64,000 nucleotides of DNA from Vibrio splendidus (GCF_003345295.1 NZ_CP031055.1:2790001-2854000); one strand, 5' to 3'; shown: positions 52,688 through 61,285, numbered from the stretch's first letter. The notes: generated by a model from the sequence alone, not told the origin. Made by a program: numbers and translations.

Positions 52688-52717
52688 AAAGGCTGAGTTT
52701 AACGACTCAGCCTTTTT
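52688..52717 (+). terminator. Terminator after cpdB
   Basis: AAAGGCTGAGT (52688-52698) and ACTCAGCCTTT (52705-52715) pair around TTAACG, followed by a T run. Confidence 0.92.
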
Positions 52718-52893
52718 CTTTTGTTATTTATAAATCGAATCCACTGCCCTACTTTTCTCACCGTAAACGCCCGCTAGTTCAATACCCAAACAACACCACT
52801 CAAACCGTCAATCGATTTAAGTCCACACAAAAAAACACTAATCAGCTGTAAGTTTTTCTCTGCTCCTCCTGTCTATTTAATTTACTACACTCA

Positions 52894-52917
52894 ATGAATG
52901 GCCAATAAGCCATTCAT
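52894..52917 (+). repeat. Inverted repeat just upstream of the DedA gene
   Basis: ATGAATGGC (52894-52902) and GCCATTCAT (52909-52917) are perfect arms around CAATAA. The repeat ends 13 bases before the ribosome site. It could be an operator for the seven-gene cassette or a leader hairpin (inference). Confidence 0.6.
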
Positions 52918-52941
52918 CTATAGGATAGATAAGGGTATTTG

Positions 52942-53529
52942 ATGAGCACCGTCGAGAGTATTCAAGCATGGTTAAATACAGGAGAAGAATCGCTGCTATG
53001 GCTGATGCTTGGCATTATCGCGCTTTCTTACTTGCTTGAAGATCTGGCGATTGTTACAGCGGCAGGTTTAGCCACTCAAGGACTCATGCTTCCTCAATAT
53101 GCGTTGCTTGCTATTTTCATCGGCATTGCCACCGGTGATCTCGCTCTCTATTACCTAGGTAAATCAGGACGTTATTTCCGAGGCGTCCGTTACAAAGCCC
53201 TCACCAATCGATACTTTCGTGCACTTCGTACTAAATTACGTCAAAACGCTTTCAGCAGTCTTTTTGTCATCCGCTTTATTCCTGGGCTTCGTACCGTCGG
53301 TTTTACCTTAAGCGGCTTTTTCGCAATCCCACTGCCTACTTTCTTGTTTGCCGTTATTAGTGCCACTGCGCTCTGGACTGGCATTGTCTTCTCTGCCATC
53401 TACTATTTAGGGACATCAGCGTGGCTACAAGCCTCTGAATATCAATGGATCATCATCCCGTGTGCCATCGCTTTGCTGTTTATCGGCAATCGATTAATGA
53501 ATAGAACCTACTCTAGAGGATTATCATGA
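52942..53529 (+). CDS. DedA (SNARE-associated) family membrane protein
   Basis: The 195-residue protein has several hydrophobic segments and the DedA core with FVIRFIPGLRTVGFTLSGFF, in which RFIPG is the conserved motif. DedA proteins are linked to polyprenyl-phosphate or phospholipid flipping and membrane homeostasis. The ATG at 52942 has AAGGG six bases ahead. Its last bases overlap the ATP-grasp gene by four (ATGA). Confidence 0.85.
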   Translation: MSTVESIQAWLNTGEESLLWLMLGIIALSYLLEDLAIVTAAGLATQGLMLPQYALLAIFIGIATGDLALYYLGKSGRYFRGVRYKALTNRYFRALRTKLRQNAFSSLFVIRFIPGLRTVGFTLSGFFAIPLPTFLFAVISATALWTGIVFSAIYYLGTSAWLQASEYQWIIIPCAIALLFIGNRLMNRTYSRGLS

Positions 53530-54659
53530 GTTCACCGCAAGATATTCGCATCATTCCAGCACATCAAATCAATGCAGGTATGCCCTTGCTTGAAAAAGAT
53601 ACCGTGCGCAGTGTCTCTCCTTATGAGTTTCTTCCAACGTGGTTCTTCTACACGCCAGTGGTGATTCAAAGCCTGATGCAAGGGTTACGGCACTTTGACT
53701 GGGCGCTGCCGCTCATCGCCAACCCGAGTATTAAGTTAAGCGGCATGGTCGGCGAATCAAAACACGAGATACTGAGCCTTGCCGGATCATCGAGTCAGCG
53801 CTGGATCTCTCCGTTTATCACCTTAACCAAAACGGATCTTAGCAGTAAGAAACAAGCCGAAGATGCGCGCAGCGCACTCATACAGTCGGATCTCGATTTC
53901 CCGATTGTGGCCAAACCGGATCTTGGCTGTCGAGGTGTTGGCGTTAAGCTGATCAACACACAAGATCAACTTGAGCAGTATATTGAATCTTTCCCAAATA
54001 ATGCTCGCTTTCTATTGCAAGAAAAGGCGCCTTATCAAGCCGAAGCGGGTGTTTTCTATGTTCGCTACCCAAACAAAAAGCAAGGCGAGATCATCTCGAT
54101 CACACTCAAATACGCACCAATGGTGGTGGGCGATGGCAGCTCGACACTCAAGCAGTTGATTGAAAATAGCCCGCGTGCTGGGCAGCTTTGTCACCTGTAT
54201 CTACCGAGACATGAAGATAAATTGGATCAAGTGCTCGCAGAGGGCGAAGAGTTCCAACTCGCGTTTGCAGGCAGCCATAGCCGTGGTTGTATCTTCCGAG
54301 ACGGCAATCAATACATCACTCAGGCTTTAACCGAACGCTTAGATGAAATATTCGACGACTTCGATGGCTTTCACTTTGGTCGACTCGACGTCAAATTCAA
54401 GGACATGCACAGCCTAATGAACGGCGAGGACTTCACTATCCTTGAGGTCAATGGCGCAAGCAGTGAGGCCGGGCACATCTGGGATCGCAACACACCGCTG
54501 CGAGAGATATTTTCGACGCTACTCCTGCAATACCGCATTCTTTTTGATATTGGCGCTCAACAGAAACAAAGAGGCCACCAGCCTCCTTCTTTTAAGAGCT
54601 TATTTAACGCGTGGCAAGAAGAGCGACGTCTTGTTCAACAATATCCGACCACCGATTAA
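53526..54659 (+). CDS. ATP-grasp domain protein
   Basis: The 377-residue cytoplasmic protein has an ATP-grasp core: a lysine loop PIVAKPDLGCRGVGVKL, the adenine-contacting segment before it, and the metal-binding LEVNGASSEAGHIWD near the C-terminus. This makes it a carboxylate-amine or carboxylate-thiol ligase of the D-alanine-D-alanine ligase superfamily. The sequence is unlike Ddl or RimK in its N-terminal domain, and the substrate is unknown. It overlaps the DedA gene and is 19 bases ahead of the DinB-like gene. Confidence 0.82.
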   Translation: MSSPQDIRIIPAHQINAGMPLLEKDTVRSVSPYEFLPTWFFYTPVVIQSLMQGLRHFDWALPLIANPSIKLSGMVGESKHEILSLAGSSSQRWISPFITLTKTDLSSKKQAEDARSALIQSDLDFPIVAKPDLGCRGVGVKLINTQDQLEQYIESFPNNARFLLQEKAPYQAEAGVFYVRYPNKKQGEIISITLKYAPMVVGDGSSTLKQLIENSPRAGQLCHLYLPRHEDKLDQVLAEGEEFQLAFAGSHSRGCIFRDGNQYITQALTERLDEIFDDFDGFHFGRLDVKFKDMHSLMNGEDFTILEVNGASSEAGHIWDRNTPLREIFSTLLLQYRILFDIGAQQKQRGHQPPSFKSLFNAWQEERRLVQQYPTTD

Positions 54660-54678
54660 CTTTGTACGAGGATCATGA

Positions 54679-55221
54679 ATGAACCCCATAGCCCAACCGA
54701 GCGCCCTCACTTCTTTATCTCCTAGTATCAAGGGAGCGGTAGAGATATTGAATCAGGGTTTAGAGTTTTTGTTAGCCATATCGGACAGCGACTATCTGAC
54801 ACGAGCAAAGCCGCACGTCACAAGTTCTATTGGTGAGCATACTCGTCACACGCTCGATCTTTTTCACGCTTTGATTTTAAAAGAGAATGCGACCGTTGAT
54901 TACAACACCCGTCGTCGTGGTCACCCCGTCGAATTCGATAGGTCTATTGCGTTGAAAGAGATCCATTACGTGATCAACTGGCTTGAACGATTAGACCGCA
55001 GAGATCTCGAAGCGCCTATCATGATCCAAACCGAAGTTTCAATGGATACACAAGTATTCGCCAACCTGCCCTCGACGCTAGAAAGAGAGGTCACCTTTGC
55101 CGCGCTGCATGCCAATCATCATTACGCGATGATCAAGGTGATCACGACCTTTCTTGATGTCGAAACATGCAACACCTTCGGTTATGCCCCAACCACCAGC
55201 AGCTATTTGAGGGAGCAATAA
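54679..55221 (+). CDS. DinB-like four-helix protein
   Basis: The 180-residue protein has the DinB/YfiT fold pattern of helices with metal-binding histidines: SSIGEHTRHTLDLFHAL and FAALHANHHYAMIKV provide three candidate zinc or nickel ligands. Some family members are thiol S-transferases (bacillithiol, mycothiol). GAGGAT five bases before the ATG supports the start. It is two bases ahead of the NRDE gene. Confidence 0.75.
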   Translation: MNPIAQPSALTSLSPSIKGAVEILNQGLEFLLAISDSDYLTRAKPHVTSSIGEHTRHTLDLFHALILKENATVDYNTRRRGHPVEFDRSIALKEIHYVINWLERLDRRDLEAPIMIQTEVSMDTQVFANLPSTLEREVTFAALHANHHYAMIKVITTFLDVETCNTFGYAPTTSSYLREQ

Positions 55222-55223
55222 TC

Positions 55224-55973
55224 ATGTGTTCAGTATCTTGGCTGCTTGAAGACAATGGCTATCAGGTCTTCTTTAATCGTGATGAACAAAAGACACGGGC
55301 ACTGGCGATGCCACCTAAACAATATCGAGTTAACGGCGTCGATATCATCATGCCACTCGACCCAACCGGTGGTGGTAGCTGGATCAGTATCAATGAGTTC
55401 GGGCTTTCGTTATGCCTACTCAATAACTATCAAGGCATCGTACCTGATGGCCTTTTAGTCAGCCGTGGTTTGTTGCTCAAGAACTTATCATCGAGTCGTA
55501 ATATCAGTCAGCTCTCTGAAGCATTTCATAAGCTCGATCTGCACTCTTTTGCCCCATTTACCTTGCTGGCTTTCGCGCCGAACTTAACTCAACACCATGG
55601 TTTGGTTATCGCCTATATGTGGGATGGCATTCAACAAAAAATAGTCGAAACCGATTCTCCGCTCTTCTCATCCGGTGTTGATTTAGAGCGAGTACAAGCC
55701 TACCGACAAGCAAAATACGATCAGCTTATGGCAACGGGTAAGAATCAACAGAACTTACTTCAGTTTCACTCTCACCATCACAGCGAACAACCTCATTTAG
55801 CGACCTGTATGCATCGTGAAGACGCGCACACCGTGAGCTTTACACATTTACGCAATCTACACGGCCAAGCCTCGATGTTTTACGCACCCGGCTCGCCTTG
55901 TGAACCCATTAAACCATGCCAGATAAATCAACAGCGTTTTACCTTCGATTTATCACCAGCAATCAATCTATAG
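55224..55973 (+). CDS. NRDE (TANGO2) family protein
   Basis: The 249-residue protein begins MCSVSWLLE, with Cys2 as a possible Ntn-type N-terminal nucleophile after Met removal, and has the family motif NRDE at residues 18-21 and GGGSWISINEFGLSLCLLNN (20 residues) after it. Eukaryotic TANGO2 relatives are implicated in haem and lipid trafficking. GGGAG upstream of ATG 55224 fixes the start; the open frame further upstream overlaps the DinB gene and lacks the nucleophile. Confidence 0.8.
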   Translation: MCSVSWLLEDNGYQVFFNRDEQKTRALAMPPKQYRVNGVDIIMPLDPTGGGSWISINEFGLSLCLLNNYQGIVPDGLLVSRGLLLKNLSSSRNISQLSEAFHKLDLHSFAPFTLLAFAPNLTQHHGLVIAYMWDGIQQKIVETDSPLFSSGVDLERVQAYRQAKYDQLMATGKNQQNLLQFHSHHHSEQPHLATCMHREDAHTVSFTHLRNLHGQASMFYAPGSPCEPIKPCQINQQRFTFDLSPAINL

Positions 55974-55985
55974 ATGGAGTCCATC

Positions 55986-56423
55986 ATGAGAAAACTATTA
56001 ACCATGGTCATGCTACTTGTTAGCCCATATGTATTTGCCGCCGATGAAATCTACACAGGGTTCTTTAGCAGTAAGGCGCTCGATGGCTACGACACTGTGG
56101 CTTATTTCACTTCAGGTAAACCTATTGAAGGCAATAAAAAATTCAGCACCGAGTACAAAGGCGCGGACTGGTATTTCTCTTCTGAAAAGAATCTGACTTT
56201 ATTTGTTAATAATCCTGAAAAATATGCCCCTCAATATGGTGGTTATTGCGCTTGGGCTGTTTCAGCAAAAAGTGATTTTGCACCCGGAGACCCGAATCAA
56301 TGGACGATTGTTGATAACAAGCTTTACCTCAACTACGACCAAGAGATTAAACAGCGTTGGGAACAAGACCGAGCACAACATATTCAAAAAGCCGACACCA
56401 TTTGGCCGCAACTGATCAAATAA
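55986..56423 (+). CDS. YHS-domain periplasmic protein
   Basis: The 145-residue protein has a signal peptide ending SPYVFA before ADEIY and a YHS domain, with ALDGYDTVAYFTSGKPIEG, the YFSSEKNLTLFVNNPEKYAP (20 residues) segment and QYGGYCAWAVS. YHS domains occur in metal-related proteins; here Cys and Tyr/His residues are candidates. The ATG at 55986 has GGAG six bases ahead; an ATG four codons earlier is part of the ribosome site. Confidence 0.82.
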   Translation: MRKLLTMVMLLVSPYVFAADEIYTGFFSSKALDGYDTVAYFTSGKPIEGNKKFSTEYKGADWYFSSEKNLTLFVNNPEKYAPQYGGYCAWAVSAKSDFAPGDPNQWTIVDNKLYLNYDQEIKQRWEQDRAQHIQKADTIWPQLIK

Positions 56424-56433
56424 GGGAATAACC

Positions 56434-56877
56434 ATGACATTCACTCCAGCTAAACATATTCCTGCGGCATTTATCGCTTTCGTATTTGTTCAGTCGCTGT
56501 TTTTTAAGTTCACAGGCTCATACGAGACTGAGCATATCTTTGGCACCTTGGCGACATGGTCGGGCTTAAGTTGGTTCGGTTCATTTGGCGGTTACTTAAT
56601 TGGGTTTGCTGAATTGATTGCTGCCATTTTGCTGTTTACTCGTTGGCATGGCCTAGGTGCAATCATGAGTGTGGGAATTATGAGTGGTGCGATTTTCTTC
56701 CACCTGTTTACACCACTCGGTATTCAAATGCCTGAGTTTAATGCAGCGGGTGAAATTGTCGGTTATGACGGTGGATTACTGTTTGGTATGGCATGCCTAG
56801 TGTGGTTATGCGGTGCATTTTTAAGTGTGAAAGATTTCAAGAATCAAGACGGTTTCCTAAACAACTTTAGTCAATAA
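56434..56877 (+). CDS. DoxX-like integral membrane protein
   Basis: The 147-residue protein has four hydrophobic segments and the FVFVQSLFFKFTGSYETEHI (20 residues) helix with the Phe-Lys-Phe pattern of DoxX-like proteins. Members accompany thiosulfate-quinone or glutathione-linked redox enzymes in some bacteria. It follows the YHS gene by ten bases and precedes the acyltransferase by twelve. Confidence 0.75.
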   Translation: MTFTPAKHIPAAFIAFVFVQSLFFKFTGSYETEHIFGTLATWSGLSWFGSFGGYLIGFAELIAAILLFTRWHGLGAIMSVGIMSGAIFFHLFTPLGIQMPEFNAAGEIVGYDGGLLFGMACLVWLCGAFLSVKDFKNQDGFLNNFSQ

Positions 56878-56889
56878 GGTAGCTTCATT

Positions 56890-58644
56890 ATGATTGATAG
56901 TCCTTTTCGTTTACCACGTTACACGCCTTTTGGTTTAGGTGAGTCTGTTGTCGAGTGGGCAACTGGGCTATCTAAGCTAGATAAACTCTATCAAGATAGA
57001 CCTGATGAGTTGTCTAGTTTTGAATTCATGCATCACACCCTGTCGGCACTCAATATCGACTATTCTGTTTCCGCAGGCGCCACAGGTAATATCCCGGAAG
57101 AAGGGTCAGTGGTGATTGTGGCTAACCACCCGCTTGGCGCAATTGAAGGTGTGATCCTTGCCGATCTCGTAGGATCAGTAAGGAAGGATGTGAAGGTGCT
57201 GGCCAATGAGTTACTTAAGCGCCTGCCTGAGCTGGATGATCTTTTCATCGGTGTAGATGTCTTTAACAGTAAAGAATCAAAACGCACCAATGCCAAAGCC
57301 ATTCGAGATGCCAATCGTCATTTGGCAGACGGTGGATTGTTGATTGTGTTCCCTGCTGGCGAAGTATCGAGTTACCGTAAAGGGGCAAAAACACTAACAG
57401 ACATCGAATGGAGCAAATCGGTTGCCAAGTTTGTTAAGCGTCACCAAGCCACCACAGTGCCTATCTTCATCAATGGTAAAAACAGCGAGCTTTTCTACCA
57501 AGCCGGACGAGTTCATCCACTGCTAAGAACGGCTTTACTTGGTCGTGAACTTCTTAATAAACGAGCGACTACCATCTCTATCTCTATCGGCTCTTCAATC
57601 CCATACTCAGAGATAAAATCGTTTGAACAAGAAATGGATATCGTCAACTATCTGCGACTCAATACCTATCTGATGAGTCAACAAGATAGTCCTAGCACGC
57701 CAATCCATGCGCCCTCTTTTGACACTCAGGTTATTGCACCTATTCCATCAGAAGTACTCTCTATAGAAGTCGCGTCACTTCCTCAAGAAATGAGATTACT
57801 TGAACAGGGCGATTTTGAGGTGTATTGCACACCAAGCCAGTCGGTCCCCAATTTAATGCGCGAGATTGGTCGAGTAAGAGAAGAAAGCTTTAGAGAGGTC
57901 GGCGAAGGCAGCGGGCTTGCCTGTGATTTAGATGAGTATGACCTTTACTACCATCAACTGTTTGTGTGGAACAAAGCTAAGGCTGAACTGGTCGGGGCGT
58001 ACCGACTTGGTATGGTCGACAAGTTGATCGCTGAGCACGGGCTTGATCAACTCTATTCCCGCAGTCTGTTTAACTACAATCAAGAATTCATCGATACCTT
58101 AGACAACAGCATTGAGCTTGGGCGTTCTGTGGTGAGCAAACCTTATCAAAAGAGCCTTAACTCACTGTTACTATTGTGGAAAGGCATCGCGGCCTTCGTG
58201 TATCGTCATCCTCAATACACTCACCTATTCGGCCCAGTCAGTATCAGTAATGATTACAGCCATAATGCGCGCCTGTTGATCGCGACCACCTTATCAATCC
58301 ACCATTATGATGAGGAAAAGGCAAATCTGGTTTCTCCTTCTTCACCACTCAATACCAGTAATCACGTGTTCTGGCAAAATCATCTGTTATCGTCATTGGC
58401 AAGTGTTCCTCTGCTCTCTAAAGTGTTAGCACGTATGGAGCAAGGAAAAGGCCTACCAGTACTACTGCGCCAGTATCTAGGGATGAACGGTAAGTTGGTG
58501 TGCTTTAACGTCGACCCATCATTTAATGATGCTCTGGATGGCTTGATTGTGGTTAACCTTAAGAAAGTACCATTGAAAACTCTTGGTAAATACATGGGTA
58601 GAGAACTTGCTCAAGATTATCTAGAACAGCACGCTCGACGCTGA
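56890..58644 (+). CDS. olsF: Bifunctional ornithine-lipid synthase-like acyltransferase
   Basis: The 584-residue protein has an N-terminal PlsC-like O-acyltransferase domain with VANHPLGAIEG (His80) and FPAGEVSS (about 154-161). The C-terminal half (about 300-560) is a GNAT-like N-acyltransferase resembling OlsB or the old 'hemolysin' annotation, with YRLGMVDKLIAEHG and ELGRSVVSKPYQ. Proteins with this order (OlsF) make phosphorus-free ornithine lipids in Serratia and V. cholerae, usually when phosphate is short. AAGGTAG ahead of the ATG is the ribosome site. It ends the seven-gene cassette. Confidence 0.7.
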   Translation: MIDSPFRLPRYTPFGLGESVVEWATGLSKLDKLYQDRPDELSSFEFMHHTLSALNIDYSVSAGATGNIPEEGSVVIVANHPLGAIEGVILADLVGSVRKDVKVLANELLKRLPELDDLFIGVDVFNSKESKRTNAKAIRDANRHLADGGLLIVFPAGEVSSYRKGAKTLTDIEWSKSVAKFVKRHQATTVPIFINGKNSELFYQAGRVHPLLRTALLGRELLNKRATTISISIGSSIPYSEIKSFEQEMDIVNYLRLNTYLMSQQDSPSTPIHAPSFDTQVIAPIPSEVLSIEVASLPQEMRLLEQGDFEVYCTPSQSVPNLMREIGRVREESFREVGEGSGLACDLDEYDLYYHQLFVWNKAKAELVGAYRLGMVDKLIAEHGLDQLYSRSLFNYNQEFIDTLDNSIELGRSVVSKPYQKSLNSLLLLWKGIAAFVYRHPQYTHLFGPVSISNDYSHNARLLIATTLSIHHYDEEKANLVSPSSPLNTSNHVFWQNHLLSSLASVPLLSKVLARMEQGKGLPVLLRQYLGMNGKLVCFNVDPSFNDALDGLIVVNLKKVPLKTLGKYMGRELAQDYLEQHARR

Positions 58645-58668
58645 TTTAGCCTGCTCTGTACCTATACT

Positions 58669-58700
58669 CAAATAAGTGCGATGATTTCGACACTTATTTG
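58669..58700 (+). repeat. 10-bp inverted repeat ahead of the Crp/Fnr gene
   Basis: CAAATAAGTG (58669-58678) and CACTTATTTG (58691-58700) are perfect arms 12 bases apart, and the repeat ends 15 bases before the ATG. It could be an auto-operator or a weak terminator for olsF; no T run directly follows. Confidence 0.6.
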
Positions 58701-58715
58701 GGTTAGGTTATTTTC

Positions 58716-59282
58716 ATGCACACCTCTTTTATCAAACAACTACAAAGCTTTGACTTCTCTGAGAGTCAGGTTGAATCTCTATTAGCTGTCGCGAAGCCGC
58801 TTGAGCTGCCAACCCGACACATCCTGATCAATCAAGGTGAGATGGCGAGTTCAATCTACTTTGTACTTGAAGGCTTATGCCACGCTTGTTATCTCACTAA
58901 TGACGGTAAGCAATACAGCAAAGAATTCTACTGGGAACAAGACTGGATCATCGGCTTTGAGAGTTTGATAAAGAACCAAGCGTCCCCTTACCTACTAGAA
59001 ACACTCACACCAATTACTATGTTAGAACTGCCAATGAATGCGGTTATTGAGTGGCGTGCAGCAAATAACCCTTTGTATTTAAAGCTGTTAGAAACTCAGC
59101 TGATGCATAAGGAAAACAAAGAACGCTTTATGCTGCTCTATACTCCAGAGCAACGCTATCAGCTTTTCTGCGAACATTACCCCGACCTTGAGCAGCGCTT
59201 GAACGACAATCAAATTGCGGCCTATCTAGGAATAACCGCCATCAGCCTGAGCAGAATTAAAGGTCGAATTAACAATAGTTAA
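58716..59282 (+). CDS. Crp/Fnr family transcriptional regulator
   Basis: The 188-residue protein has a cyclic-nucleotide-binding-type beta barrel (about 20-115, with ILINQGEMASSIYFVLEGLC, 20 residues) and a short C-terminal helix-turn-helix ending DNQIAAYLGITAISLSRIKG (20 residues). The cAMP-binding signature of Crp is not complete, and there is no Fnr cysteine cluster, so the signal is unknown. It lies downstream of the lipid cassette and upstream of a GNAT and DMT exporter. Which of these it controls is open. Confidence 0.85.
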   Translation: MHTSFIKQLQSFDFSESQVESLLAVAKPLELPTRHILINQGEMASSIYFVLEGLCHACYLTNDGKQYSKEFYWEQDWIIGFESLIKNQASPYLLETLTPITMLELPMNAVIEWRAANNPLYLKLLETQLMHKENKERFMLLYTPEQRYQLFCEHYPDLEQRLNDNQIAAYLGITAISLSRIKGRINNS

Positions 59283-59339
59283 TGCCAACAATCATCGCAC
59301 ATAGTACATTCAGAGCATCGATAACCTCTGGATGTAAAC

Positions 59340-59792
59340 ATGATCACTTGGCACTCAATTCCCTTCTCTGAACTTTCAACACAACAGCTTTATCAACTAC
59401 TTAAATTACGAGTAGATGTGTTCGTCGTTGAGCAAAATTGCCCTTATCCAGAGCTCGATGGTAAAGATACACTCGCAGGTGTTGAACACTTGCTTGGCTA
59501 TGCTGATGCAGAGCTAGTGGCGTGTGCACGTTTGTTACCACCCGGCACCTCTTACGACAACACGAGCATCGGCCGAGTGGCGACCAAGCAATCGGCAAGA
59601 GGTGATGGCTTGGGTCATCAATTGATCAAAGAAGCGTTAACACGCTGTGAGTCTCTTTGGCCGAACAAGACCATCGATATTGGCGCGCAACAACACCTAG
59701 AAAACTTCTATGCGAGCCACGGGTTCGAAACTATCTCTGAGATGTATCTGGAAGACGATATTCCGCATGTAGACATGAGATTAGAAAAGTAA
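59340..59792 (+). CDS. elaA: ElaA family GNAT N-acetyltransferase
   Basis: The 150-residue protein has the ElaA signature FSELSTQQLYQLLKLRVDVF (20 residues), VEQNCPYPELDGKD and GRVATKQSARGDGLGHQLI, which contains the acetyl-CoA loop. ElaA acetylates small amines or proteins; the substrate is not certain. Its stop codon overlaps the ATG of the DMT exporter (TAATG). Confidence 0.85.
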   Translation: MITWHSIPFSELSTQQLYQLLKLRVDVFVVEQNCPYPELDGKDTLAGVEHLLGYADAELVACARLLPPGTSYDNTSIGRVATKQSARGDGLGHQLIKEALTRCESLWPNKTIDIGAQQHLENFYASHGFETISEMYLEDDIPHVDMRLEK

Positions 59793-60634
59793 TGACGAAT
59801 ATCACTGTCGGTATTCTATTGTTGGTTGCAGGTAACTTGTTTGCCTCGCTTTCCGACGTAGCGGTAAAACTATTGAATGGCGAAGTACCGCCCTTACAGT
59901 ATATTTTTTTCCGACAGTTGATATCTCTGCTCATCATCACCCCTTTGTGGCTACAGCAGAAAAAAGAACAACGACGCTTACAACAAGCTAAAGTGACCTT
60001 TATTCGAGGACAACTGATCCTAATCGGCAGCGGATGTATGGTCGTCGCGATCACCCACCTTTCTTTAGCTACCGCCAACGCAGTATTTTACGTCGCGCCC
60101 CTGTTGATGTTACCTCTCTCTATGTTTCTACTCAAAGAGCAACCGGCACTTGGCAAGGTTATCGCCACCACTATCGGTTTTATTGGTGCATTGATTGTCT
60201 TGAGGCCATCACAATTTCATTGGGCAGCGCTGTTTGCTTTGGGTACAGCACTCACCCTCGCACTATTCAATGTATTGGTAAGAAAGCTTCCTAGTGAGCA
60301 AACGGTGGTTACTACGCTGTGGTGGACAACGTTATGCTCTATTCCAGCCTCATTAGTACTGTGCTTCTTATACTGGCAGCCGGTGTCTGTGGAGCATTTA
60401 GGATACATAGCATTAAGTGCGACGCTCATTTTAAGCTACAACGGACTTGCGGTCGCTGCCTACCAAAAAGCACACTCTAGTCAAATTGCCTTGGCTGAAT
60501 ACTCAGGCTTAGTGTTTGTCGCAATAATAGGCGCGATATGGTTTGATGAGATTCCAGATACGTTAACCTTTATCGGAATTATGCTCATCATCTTACCGCT
60601 TGCACCTTTCAAGCGACCAAAAAAAAAGAGCTAA
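59792..60634 (+). CDS. EamA/DMT superfamily transporter
   Basis: The 280-residue inner-membrane protein has ten hydrophobic segments in two EamA repeats; SDVAVKLLNGEVPPLQYIFF (20 residues) opens the first. Members export amino acids, nucleotide derivatives or other metabolites. Translation is coupled to elaA. Its stop codon lies in the left arm of the terminator. Confidence 0.85.
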   Translation: MTNITVGILLLVAGNLFASLSDVAVKLLNGEVPPLQYIFFRQLISLLIITPLWLQQKKEQRRLQQAKVTFIRGQLILIGSGCMVVAITHLSLATANAVFYVAPLLMLPLSMFLLKEQPALGKVIATTIGFIGALIVLRPSQFHWAALFALGTALTLALFNVLVRKLPSEQTVVTTLWWTTLCSIPASLVLCFLYWQPVSVEHLGYIALSATLILSYNGLAVAAYQKAHSSQIALAEYSGLVFVAIIGAIWFDEIPDTLTFIGIMLIILPLAPFKRPKKKS

Positions 60635-60648
60635 TCATTAGCTCTTTT
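60624..60648. terminator. Bidirectional terminator after the DMT exporter gene
   Basis: AAAAGAGCTA (60624-60633) and TAGCTCTTTT (60639-60648) pair around ATCAT. The left arm includes the last codons and stop of the exporter gene. It can also serve ytfB on the other strand. Confidence 0.88.
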
Positions 60649-60700
60649 CTATCGACTGTCTGTATCTGACGAAGCGCTTTAACGCAGGCTTAGTATTGAG

Positions 60701-61285
60701 CTATTTACTACGGCCAAAGCCACCGTCTGACAATCGGAAAAACATCACCGAAGTGTTGCCTTTTTCTAGCTGAAGAATGTCTAGTTTCCCGGTCTCGGCG
60801 AGTTTAAATCGAACTAGCTGGCCTTTACGAATCTGACTAAGTGGTTTGTCTGCCCCTTCAATACGCACTAGCGCGTTCAAGTCAGACAACGGTAAGTCGT
60901 TATTTCGAAAAACCTGCGCTAACGTATCCCCTTGCTTCACAAGATACTCTTGCCAATTGTTGTTACTCGGTTCTGATGAACTGCTCTTGGCATTTAGCTG
61001 TTCGCTTAAGCCAACCGTGTTTATCTCAAGCTCGACGCGCGATGTTGCTGGAGCTGCGTCTACTTTAGGTTCTGGTAGCGGCACAAAAAGTAAGATCAAT
61101 ACGATCGGAGAAATCACCATCAATAGTCTCTGGTGTAATTTTGGCAATGATCCCCAGGCCTGCACGGTTGAGGTTTTCATTTTCTTGATATCGATCGAAC
61201 TTAATTTATCTTTGACCTGATTCAGTCGATCCTTGAACTCTGCTAAGTGGTCTACTTTCTGTTTTTTCTTTTGACGACGATTCAT
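60701..61285 (-). CDS. ytfB: LysM-like/OapA family cell-envelope protein (YtfB)
   Basis: The 194-residue protein has a basic cytoplasmic N-terminus, one transmembrane helix (about 54-70), a Ser-rich linker and a C-terminal OapA domain with VKQGDTLAQVFRNNDLPLSD (20 residues) and IRKGQLVRFKL. YtfB of E. coli is a division-site, glycan-binding protein; OapA of Haemophilus affects adhesion. It is divergent from fklB, as in E. coli. Confidence 0.85.
   Translation of the reverse strand: MNRRQKKKQKVDHLAEFKDRLNQVKDKLSSIDIKKMKTSTVQAWGSLPKLHQRLLMVISPIVLILLFVPLPEPKVDAAPATSRVELEINTVGLSEQLNAKSSSSEPSNNNWQEYLVKQGDTLAQVFRNNDLPLSDLNALVRIEGADKPLSQIRKGQLVRFKLAETGKLDILQLEKGNTSVMFFRLSDGGFGRSK

Noticed and set aside
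52860..52885. Pho box ahead of the DedA-OlsF cassette
   Set aside because: A CTGTCTA half is present, but the second half-site matches poorly, so it is not supported.
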